A program made the translations under genes and the position numbers. Shown here piece by piece: positions 57,874-64,000 of a stretch of 64,000 bases of DNA. The notes under the pieces are model-generated. The model did not search any database. It was given only the letters and a program-made list of their open reading frames with translations, and had not been told where the DNA came from. This stretch comes from Streptomyces sp. CB02959. Lineage in GTDB: Bacteria; Actinomycetota; Actinomycetes; Streptomycetales; Streptomycetaceae. The stretch's first letter is position 1, and every line of letters begins with the position of its first letter. The stretch lies in contig NZ_NNBP01000036.1 in assembly GCF_002803155.1 (NCBI RefSeq), positions 29,343 through 93,342 on the forward strand. Reading direction: 5' to 3'.

Positions 57874-59889
57874 GTGGCGGAAGCGGCGTCGGTGGACGAG
57901 GGGCGACTGGTCGCCGGGCGGTATCGCCTGGTCGAGCGGATAGGCCAAGGCGGTATGGGCACCGTCTGGCGGGCCCGGGACGAGGTCCTCGGGCGCCAGG
58001 TGGCGGTCAAACGCCTGCACGTTTCACCCCAACTGGACGCGGACGAACTGGCGACCCGCCACGAACGCACGACCCGGGAGGCGCAGGCCGCCGCGCGCAT
58101 CAACCACCCCAACGTCGTCAGCGTGCACGACGTCGTGGACGACGAGGGGTCGCCGTGCATCGTCATGGAGTACGTCCCCTCCGCGACGCTCGGCGACGCC
58201 ATCAAGGAGGCCACCGGGTCCGGCACTTACCTCACGCCGCGGGAGACCGCCCGGATCGGCCGCGGCATGATCGCCGCCTTGCGTGCCGCGCACTCCGCCG
58301 GTGTGCTGCACCGCGACGTCAAACCGGGCAACGTCCTGCTCGGCGAGGACGGCCGGGTGGTCCTCACCGACTTCGGGATCGCCGTCGCCACCGGCACCTC
58401 CACCCTCACCAAGACCGGCGAACTGGTCGGCTCGATCGACTACCTGGCGCCCGAGCGGGTCAAGGGATCCACTCCGGGGCCCGCCTCGGACCTGTGGGCG
58501 CTGGGGGCGACGCTCTATCAGGCGGTCGAGGGGAAGGCCCCGTTCCGTAAGAACACCGCGGTGGAGACGGCGTACGCGATCGCCGTCGACCCGCTGGAGC
58601 CGCCGAGCAATGCCGGTCAGCTCACCGCGCTGATCGAGGCACTGCTCGCCAAGGAGCCGAGCGACCGGCCCACCGCCGAGGTCGTCGAGCAGGCGCTGCG
58701 GGCCGCGGAGGCCGAGGCGGACACGGCACTGATGGGCTGGCCCACGTTGGCCCTGGGGACGGTCGGCCGCAGCCGGCCCGCGGGGGGCGAGCCCGCCGAG
58801 GCGCCCACCCGTCCCGTGGCGCACTCCGGCGCGGCGGCGACCGTCGGCACCGGCACCGGCACCGGCACCGGCTCGGGCTCGGGCTCGGGCACCGGCATGG
58901 GGAACGCGACCGCCACCGGGACCGGGGTCGGGACCGGGACGGCGGTCGGGACCGGTACCGGGCCCGGCGGGCGCACGGACACCGGCGCGGCCGCTGGGAG
59001 CCCCACCGGGAGCCTCACCGGGGCCGCCGGCCCCATGGGGTCGGCGGCCGCGGCCGCCCCCGGTGTGCACGCCCCTGCGGGCGCCGCCCCGGGTGCGCAC
59101 GCCCCCGCAGGCCCCGCGCCGAGCGCCCACCTGCCCGCCGACGCGGCAGAGCGGACCGACGTCACCGGCCCGGTGTCGGTGGGTAACGGCACGGTCCCCC
59201 AGGCGTCCACCGAAGCGCGTATGGACGTGCTGGCGTCCGGCCGGGCCCCTCGCAAGCGCCGCGGCCGGGTCGTGGCCTGGAGCGTGGTCGGAGTCCTGGT
59301 CGCCGGGGGCGGCGGGGGCGCGGCCTGGTACGTGAACCACCGCGGCGACACGTCCGCACTCGGCAACGACCCCGGCAACAGCTCCACCGTCCTGCCCGAG
59401 ACGCCGCACGCCAGCATCAGCCCGCCGCCCCCCACGCCCACGGGCTACCGGCGGGTCACGGAGAAGGACCTCGGGGTGTCCTTCCCGGTGCCGTCCGGCT
59501 GGAAGCGGCAGGTCCTCGACGGCGGGCGCCAGATCGTCTACTACTCGGACCCGGAACTGGCCAGGCTGACCCTCAACGCCCTGGACTTCTCCTCGGCGGA
59601 CCAGGTGCAGCACTTCAAGAGCGTCGAAGCGGACGTCAAGGTCCAGTACCCCAGCTACAAGCGGCTCCGCCTCCAGGACACCATCTACCAGGGCGACCCG
59701 GCTGCCATCTGGGAGTTCTCCTTCCAGGGCCGGGCCCGCGAGTACCGCGGCATAGACCTGGGCTTCGGTCGCGAGGGCGGCAAGGAGTACGCCATCTACG
59801 TCTCCGCGCCGTCGGCGAACTGGTCGAAGTTCGAGGAGATCTTCTCGAATGTGAAGGACGGATTCCGCAGGGCGGAGTCCGCGGGCTGA
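57874..59889 (+). CDS. transmembrane Ser/Thr protein kinase (PknB/Hanks type)
   Basis: 671 residues. Kinase domain about 12-275: glycine loop ERIGQGGMGTVWRA, VAVKRLHV Lys, catalytic HRDVKPGNVLL (His about 146), LTDFGIAVATGTSTLTKTGE with activation-loop threonines, then GSIDYLAPERVKG. A long Gly/Thr/Ala-rich linker (about 325-455) carries a GTGT repeat; membrane helix about 468-488 (VAWSVVGVLVAGGGGGAAW); the external domain (about 525-671; GVSFPVPSGWKRQVLDGGRQ, VYYSDPELARLTLNALDF) is not PASTA, so its ligand differs from PknB. GTG 57874 has GGAGGGG 7 bases upstream. The ORF could be extended upstream but without support. Confidence 0.92.
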   Translation: MAEAASVDEGRLVAGRYRLVERIGQGGMGTVWRARDEVLGRQVAVKRLHVSPQLDADELATRHERTTREAQAAARINHPNVVSVHDVVDDEGSPCIVMEYVPSATLGDAIKEATGSGTYLTPRETARIGRGMIAALRAAHSAGVLHRDVKPGNVLLGEDGRVVLTDFGIAVATGTSTLTKTGELVGSIDYLAPERVKGSTPGPASDLWALGATLYQAVEGKAPFRKNTAVETAYAIAVDPLEPPSNAGQLTALIEALLAKEPSDRPTAEVVEQALRAAEAEADTALMGWPTLALGTVGRSRPAGGEPAEAPTRPVAHSGAAATVGTGTGTGTGSGSGSGTGMGNATATGTGVGTGTAVGTGTGPGGRTDTGAAAGSPTGSLTGAAGPMGSAAAAAPGVHAPAGAAPGAHAPAGPAPSAHLPADAAERTDVTGPVSVGNGTVPQASTEARMDVLASGRAPRKRRGRVVAWSVVGVLVAGGGGGAAWYVNHRGDTSALGNDPGNSSTVLPETPHASISPPPPTPTGYRRVTEKDLGVSFPVPSGWKRQVLDGGRQIVYYSDPELARLTLNALDFSSADQVQHFKSVEADVKVQYPSYKRLRLQDTIYQGDPAAIWEFSFQGRAREYRGIDLGFGREGGKEYAIYVSAPSANWSKFEEIFSNVKDGFRRAESAG

Positions 59890-60167
59890 GCGGGCACCCC
59901 GCCCACCGGCCCGATACCGACGGGGGGAATTCCCTTCGCCCGCTCCGATCCCCCTCGGGAAGGGCGAAGACTCAGGCGACCCGAGCGCCACCTGAGCCGC
60001 CGTGCCACCGGCATCACGCCGGCCGGCGGCCACTGCCTCGGGGTTCTCTTTTGCGCCGCGACTTCCCGAGCGCGGATCGAGGTGCCGCTGCCGCTGCCGC
60101 CGGCTCAGGGACAGTTCAGGGTCGTCCCTGATGTCCCGGACCCGACCGGCGTGTGACGATCTGAGGC

Positions 60168-61499
60168 ATGACCACAGCGCCACCCCGCGCCGAGACGATC
60201 TACGCCCCGGCGCCGGACCCCGACGACCCGCCCGTGCGCAAGCTCTACCGCAGCGCCGAGGGGCGGCTGCTCGGTGGTGTCGCGCGGGGTCTCGCCGGGC
60301 ACCTCGGCCTCCCGGTCACCTGGGTGCGGATCGTCTTCGTCGCGCTCTTCATGGCCGACGGGATGGGCGCCCTGCTCTACGCCGCGTTCTGGTTCTTCGT
60401 GCCGCTGGGCGTCGGCGGCGTCGAGACCCGGCAGCCCGCGGCCGGGGAGGACCGGCGGCGACTGCTCGGCCGCAGGCCGGACAGGGGGCAGCTCCTCGCG
60501 CTGATCGCGCTCCTGGTGGGCGCGTCGATCGTGGCCTCCCGCTTCCAGCCGGGCCGGGCCAACGTCTACCTCTGGCCGGTGCTGCTCATCGGCGCCGGCG
60601 TCGCCCTGGTCTGGCGCCAGGCGGACAACTCCCGCCGCGCCCAGTGGCTGGAGCTCGGCCGCCGCAAGGGACTGCTGCCGATGGTGCGCGGCGCGGCCGG
60701 GGTGCTGCTGGTCGGCGCCGGGGTCACCGGCATCGTCGTGCTCCAGGGCTCCGTGCAGAACCTCGGCTCGGTGCTCCAGGCCGCGCTCGCCGTCGTCGTC
60801 GGCATCGCCCTGCTGGCCGGCCCCTACCTCCTCCGGATCACGCAGGACCTCTCCGAGGAACGGCTGATGCGCATCCGGGCCCAGGAGCGCGCCGAGGTCG
60901 CCGCGCACGTCCACGACTCCGTCCTGCACACCCTCACCCTGATCCAGCGCAACGCCGACGACCCCCGGGAAGTGGCCCGGCTGGCCCGTGCCCAGGAGCG
61001 CGAGCTGCGCGCCTGGCTCTACAAGCCCGAGGGCCGCGGCAAGGACGAGGACGAGGAGCCGGCGACGCTCGCCGAGGCGGTGCGGGCGGCCGCCGCCGAG
61101 GTCGAGGACCACCACGGCGTCCCCATCGAGGTCGTGGTGGTCGGCGACTGCCCGCTCGACGAGGCGCTCCGCGCCCAGATGCAGGCCGCACGCGAGGCCA
61201 TGGTCAACGCCGCCAAGTACGGTGGCGAGGGCGGCGCGGTGCAGGTGTTCGCCGAGGTGGAGGGCCGGACGGTCTTCGTCTCGGTGCGCGACCACGGCCC
61301 CGGCTTCGACCTGGACGCGGTCCCCACGGACCGGATGGGGGTACGGGAATCCATCATCGGCCGGATGGAGCGCAACGGCGGCACGGCCCGGCTGCGTGCC
61401 GCCCCCGACGGCGGCACGGTCGTCGAACTGGAGATGGAGCGCACCGTGGAGCGCGAGCCCACCGAGCGCGGCACCGGCGGGGAGGGGGGACCGGAATGA
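60168..61499 (+). CDS. PspC-domain sensor histidine kinase (LiaS-like)
   Basis: 443 residues. PspC domain about 24-80 (KLYRSAEGRLLGGVARGLAG, GMGALLYAAFWFFVPLGVGG), further helices (LIALLVGASIVASRF, YLWPVLLIGAGVALVW, AAGVLLVGAGVTGIVVLQG), then a dimerisation box RAEVAAHVHDSVLHTLTLIQ with His as phospho-acceptor, and an ATPase domain with REAMVNAAKYGGEGG, VRDHGPGFDLDAVP. NarL-group kinase pattern. ATG 60168 has no clear ribosome site. Overlaps the response regulator by ATGA, forming one operon. Probably senses envelope stress together with the LiaF-like protein at 56123-57544 (inference). Confidence 0.9.
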   Translation: MTTAPPRAETIYAPAPDPDDPPVRKLYRSAEGRLLGGVARGLAGHLGLPVTWVRIVFVALFMADGMGALLYAAFWFFVPLGVGGVETRQPAAGEDRRRLLGRRPDRGQLLALIALLVGASIVASRFQPGRANVYLWPVLLIGAGVALVWRQADNSRRAQWLELGRRKGLLPMVRGAAGVLLVGAGVTGIVVLQGSVQNLGSVLQAALAVVVGIALLAGPYLLRITQDLSEERLMRIRAQERAEVAAHVHDSVLHTLTLIQRNADDPREVARLARAQERELRAWLYKPEGRGKDEDEEPATLAEAVRAAAAEVEDHHGVPIEVVVVGDCPLDEALRAQMQAAREAMVNAAKYGGEGGAVQVFAEVEGRTVFVSVRDHGPGFDLDAVPTDRMGVRESIIGRMERNGGTARLRAAPDGGTVVELEMERTVEREPTERGTGGEGGPE

Positions 61500-62329
61500 G
61501 CGCGGCGACCTCACCGGCCGTCCCGGAGGGCGCCGGGGGCGGCCGCGGGCCCGTGGGGGCACCGCGGGCCGGGGCAGGGGATCATGACGGGGCAGACACC
61601 GAGGGACGGACGGACGAGATGAGCAGCGACGACGCACAGCAGGGCGAGGCCGGCGGCGAGGACCAGGGCCGCACCGTACGGGTCGTGCTGGTCGACGACC
61701 ACCGGATGTTCCGGGCCGGCGTCCAGGCCGAGATCGGCCGGACCGAGCTCACCCGGGTCGAGGTGGTCGGCGAGGCCGCCGACGTCGACCAGGCGGTCAC
61801 GGTCATCACCGCCACCCGCCCCGAGGTCGTCCTCCTGGACGTGCACCTCCCCGGGGGCGGCGGCGTCGAGGTGCTGCGCCGCAGCGCCGCGATGATGGCC
61901 GACCCCGAGCGGCCGGTGCGGTTCCTGGCGCTCTCCGTCTCCGACGCGGCCGAGGACGTCATCGGGGTCATCCGCGGCGGCGCCCGCGGCTACGTCACCA
62001 AGACGATCACCGGCACGGACCTGGTCGACGCGATCTTCCGGGTGGCCGACGGCGACGCGGTCTTCTCGCCGCGCCTGGCCGGCTTCGTGCTGGACGCCTT
62101 CGCCTCGACGGACGCCCCGCCGGTGGACGAGGACATGGACCGCCTCACCCAGCGTGAGCGCGAGGTGCTCCGGCTGATCGCCCGCGGGTACGCCTACAAG
62201 GAGATCGCCAAGCAGCTGTTCATCTCCGTGAAGACGGTTGAGTCACATGTCTCGGCTGTTCTCCGCAAGCTCCAGCTCTCCAACCGTCATGAACTCACGC
62301 GCTGGGCGGCCGCCCGACGGCTGGTCTGA
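61496..62329 (+). CDS. NarL/LuxR response regulator partner of the PspC kinase
   Basis: 277 residues if started at ATG 61496, which overlaps the kinase stop; ATG 61619 (236 residues) is an equally likely start since the first 40 residues are disordered. Receiver: VRVVLVDDHRMFRAGVQAEI, Asp in EVVLLDVHLPGGGGVEVL, Lys in GYVTKTITGTDLVDAI. HTH: RLTQREREVLRLIARGYAYK, FISVKTVESHVSAVLRKLQL. Targets unknown. A hairpin terminator follows. Confidence 0.92.
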   Translation: MSAATSPAVPEGAGGGRGPVGAPRAGAGDHDGADTEGRTDEMSSDDAQQGEAGGEDQGRTVRVVLVDDHRMFRAGVQAEIGRTELTRVEVVGEAADVDQAVTVITATRPEVVLLDVHLPGGGGVEVLRRSAAMMADPERPVRFLALSVSDAAEDVIGVIRGGARGYVTKTITGTDLVDAIFRVADGDAVFSPRLAGFVLDAFASTDAPPVDEDMDRLTQREREVLRLIARGYAYKEIAKQLFISVKTVESHVSAVLRKLQLSNRHELTRWAAARRLV

Positions 62330-62357
62330 CCTGCGGTTTCGCCGAGAAGGGGACGAG

Positions 62358-62386
62358 CGGGAGCGGACGATCGGGATCCGCTCCCG
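62358..62386 (+). terminator. terminator after the response regulator
   Basis: cgggagcgga (62358-62367) and tccgctcccg (62377-62386), 10-bp perfect stem and 9-nt loop, 28 bases after the stop codon. Confidence 0.7.
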
Positions 62387-62544
62387 GCGCGGCGGGCACG
62401 GACGGGGCGCGTAAAGAAGGGCCCAAGGCGGGCAACCAGGATCGCGCTGATCGCCATCTAAGGGCCCGGAGAGGCTCGCTGCCGAAGGCGGGGCCGGAAC
62501 CACGCCCACGCCCTACGCGCATACGTCCTGGAAACGAGATCCCG

Positions 62545-63669
62545 ATGAGCCTGACGGGTACGCCCTTCTTCCTCTTCTCGATCCTGCTGTTGATCGTCGC
62601 CCTCGTGCTGCCGTTCACCCTGTGGGGTCGGGTGGCCGGACCGGCCCCACTACGGGGTCTGGCACGGCTGCTGATGTTGTTGTTCGCGCAGGTCACCGCC
62701 ATCACGGTGGTCTTCCTCATGGTCAACAACGCCAACAACCTCTATGACAGTTGGGGCGACCTGCTCGGCACCGGCAACCACATCGACCAGGCGCGGAACC
62801 TCGGCCCCGACGGCCTGGGCGGCAAGAACCTCAAGGACGAGCCCAAGGTGCTCCAGCAGTTCCGGCCGGCCGACGACCCGGTGATGGGCCCCGGCGTCCA
62901 GATGACCGACCTCAAGGGCCAGATCTCGGGCGTCAACGGCGAGGTGTACGTCTGGCTGCCCCCGCAGTACAACGACCCCGCCTTCAAGAACAAGAAGTTC
63001 CCGGTGGTCGAGCTGCTGCCCGGCTACCCCGGGTCCGCCAAGTCCTGGTTCGGATCGCTCAAGGCCAACGAGCAGCTCGGGTCGCTGATGCAGAGCGGGG
63101 CGGTCAAGCCGTTCATCCTGGTGGCGCCGCGGATGAACGTCCTGGCCAACGCCGACGCCGGGTGCGTCAACCTCCCCGGCAAGGTCAACGCCGACAGCTG
63201 GCTGACCGTCGACGTCCGCCAGATGGTGATCGACAACTTCCGGGCCGGCGACAAGCCGGACTCCTGGGGCCTGGCCGGCTACTCGGCGGGCGCCCACTGC
63301 GCCACCAAGCTGGCGCTGGCCCACCCGGACCGGTACCGCGCCGCGGTCGGCATGTCCGGCTACAACGACCCGGCGATAGAACGTGATTCGCTCGCCGGCA
63401 AGGACCCCAAGCTGCGCGTCGAGACCAACCCACTGCACATCCTCAAGGCCGCCAACGAGGCCGGGAAGCCGCCCCGTACCGCGCTGTACATCTCGGGCGC
63501 GAACGGCGACGGCTACCAGGCGGGCGTCGGCCTCAAGCAGATCGCCAAGAACCCGACGTCGGTGACCGTCCAGCAGATCTCGTCCGGTGCGGGCGGGCAC
63601 ACGGTGCCGGTGTGGAAGCACCAAGTGCCGGAGATCTTCCGGTGGTTCGGGCTGTTCCTGCGGGCTTAG
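62545..63669 (+). CDS. membrane-anchored esterase (alpha/beta fold, antigen 85/esterase D-like)
   Basis: 374 residues. Two N-terminal helices (FFLFSILLLIVALVLPFTLW, LLMLLFAQVTAITVVFLMVN), then an extracytoplasmic alpha/beta domain: VYVWLPPQYNDPAFKNKKFP, VVELLPGYPGSAKSW, SWGLAGYSAGAHCATKLALA with nucleophilic Ser in G-Y-S-A-G, later PRTALYISGANGDGYQAGVG (acid) and SSGAGGHTVPVWKHQVPEIF (His). Resembles antigen-85/esterase-D proteins found in actinobacteria, possibly acting on wall or lipid esters; substrate unknown. Followed by a terminator. Confidence 0.9.
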   Translation: MSLTGTPFFLFSILLLIVALVLPFTLWGRVAGPAPLRGLARLLMLLFAQVTAITVVFLMVNNANNLYDSWGDLLGTGNHIDQARNLGPDGLGGKNLKDEPKVLQQFRPADDPVMGPGVQMTDLKGQISGVNGEVYVWLPPQYNDPAFKNKKFPVVELLPGYPGSAKSWFGSLKANEQLGSLMQSGAVKPFILVAPRMNVLANADAGCVNLPGKVNADSWLTVDVRQMVIDNFRAGDKPDSWGLAGYSAGAHCATKLALAHPDRYRAAVGMSGYNDPAIERDSLAGKDPKLRVETNPLHILKAANEAGKPPRTALYISGANGDGYQAGVGLKQIAKNPTSVTVQQISSGAGGHTVPVWKHQVPEIFRWFGLFLRA

Positions 63670-63702
63670 GCACCAGGGGCCGGGAGGCCAGGAGGCCGGG
63701 AG

Positions 63703-63740
63703 ACCGGCGGAGTTCACCGTTCGGGTGAATCTCCGCCGGT
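63703..63740 (+). terminator. terminator after the esterase
   Basis: accggcggagttcacc (63703-63718) pairs with ggtgaatctccgccggt (63724-63740) with one bulge; ttcttcg follows. 33 bases after the stop. Confidence 0.8.
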
Positions 63741-63831
63741 TTCTTCGTAAGTGGGCACAAGGCCGTGCCGGGGAGCGTTGTGCGAGTAACGGAGGTCACG
63801 TACGACGAAAGGGGGGGACCGTCGAACGGCC

Positions 63832-63885
63832 GGAGATTCGCGAGCGGTTGGAGATTCGCGAGCGGTTGGAGATACACGAGCGGTC
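63832..63885. repeat. three tandem 18-bp repeats
   Basis: ggagattcgcgagcggtt twice (63832-63849, 63850-63867) and a diverged third copy, ggagatacacgagcggtc (63868-63885). In one frame they read LEIRER-type hexapeptides, but no start codon or ribosome site makes a gene. The remaining 63741-64000 shows nothing else. Confidence 0.85.
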
Positions 63886-64000
63886 GGGGCGCCTGAGGTG
63901 ACCGAAGCGGCCTGGGAGTGGAGCTGCCTTCCGTCGTTCCGCCGTGTGCGCGGCGGCCGGCGGCGGGGGTTCGGCGACGGCTCCTAGAAGGCTCATGAAG

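Noticed and set aside
1..64000. tRNA, rRNA, CRISPR, integrase or transposase genes
   Set aside because: I looked through intergenic regions and ORFs and saw none; the only mobile-looking sequence is the non-coding repeat pair at 7.7-8.4 kb.

Overview
The window is high-GC actinobacterial DNA, almost certainly a Streptomyces chromosome. Evidence: many GTG starts and strongly G/C-biased third codon positions, typical Streptomyces families (a DmdR1-type iron regulator, an SCO4402-family protein, XRE/TPR regulators, sortase substrates with LAxTG signals, PspC-domain kinases) and a gene order (acyl-CoA carboxylase, cinnamoyl-CoA ligase, citrate synthase, pdxH, SIS protein, dmdR1) that I recognise from other Streptomyces. 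Most of it is core housekeeping and signalling sequence. I see no prophage, transposase, CRISPR array, rRNA or tRNA.

Layout: (1) 0-7.7 kb is a plus-strand catabolic operon: carboxyltransferase and biotin carboxylase, acyl-CoA dehydrogenase, 4-coumarate/cinnamate-CoA ligase, enoyl-CoA hydratase and a TetR regulator, with overlapping or closely spaced genes. (2) 7.68-8.36 kb is a MITE-like inverted pair of palindromic repeats that supplies the last codons of the citrate synthase gene. (3) 8.3-16.6 kb holds citrate synthase, pdxH, a PAS/GAF sensor without output domain, a SIS protein, dmdR1, an alpha/beta hydrolase behind a LexA-like box, and a lipoprotein. (4) 17-25.5 kb is a minus-strand run: two membrane proteins sharing a repeated module and a zinc-ribbon-like motif, an MFS exporter, an ABC exporter and an archaeo-eukaryotic primase-like protein. 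(5) 26-41.6 kb carries regulators (TPR/XRE, ECF sigma with a zinc-finger/MDMPI anti-sigma, STAS antagonist, a NarL-type two-component pair, a second XRE), purU and several membrane or unknown proteins. (6) 41.9-55.9 kb has succinate-semialdehyde dehydrogenase, a GMC oxidoreductase, a sortase substrate, chorismate mutase behind an apparent Phe/Tyr attenuator, guaA, a tartronate-semialdehyde-type reductase, a class II aldolase and membrane proteins. (7) 55.9-62.3 kb looks like a dispersed envelope-stress (LiaFSR-like) module: PspC/LiaF-like protein, Ser/Thr kinase, PspC-histidine kinase and NarL regulator. It is followed by an esterase.

The most interesting signals are a leader peptide rich in Phe/Tyr with alternative hairpins upstream of chorismate mutase (48.04-48.22 kb); the paired palindromes with an identical 15-nt loop and compensating stem changes (7.8 and 8.1 kb); a short peptide gene or small RNA antisense to the end of pdxH (10.6-10.9 kb); the duplicated membrane-protein family with the motif C-x2-[NH]PLHG-x21-C-x2-C (17-20.4 kb); a near-consensus SOS box (14.89 kb); and a six-fold 10-bp repeat (41.02 kb). 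All functions are read from sequence and memory of families; no search was run.
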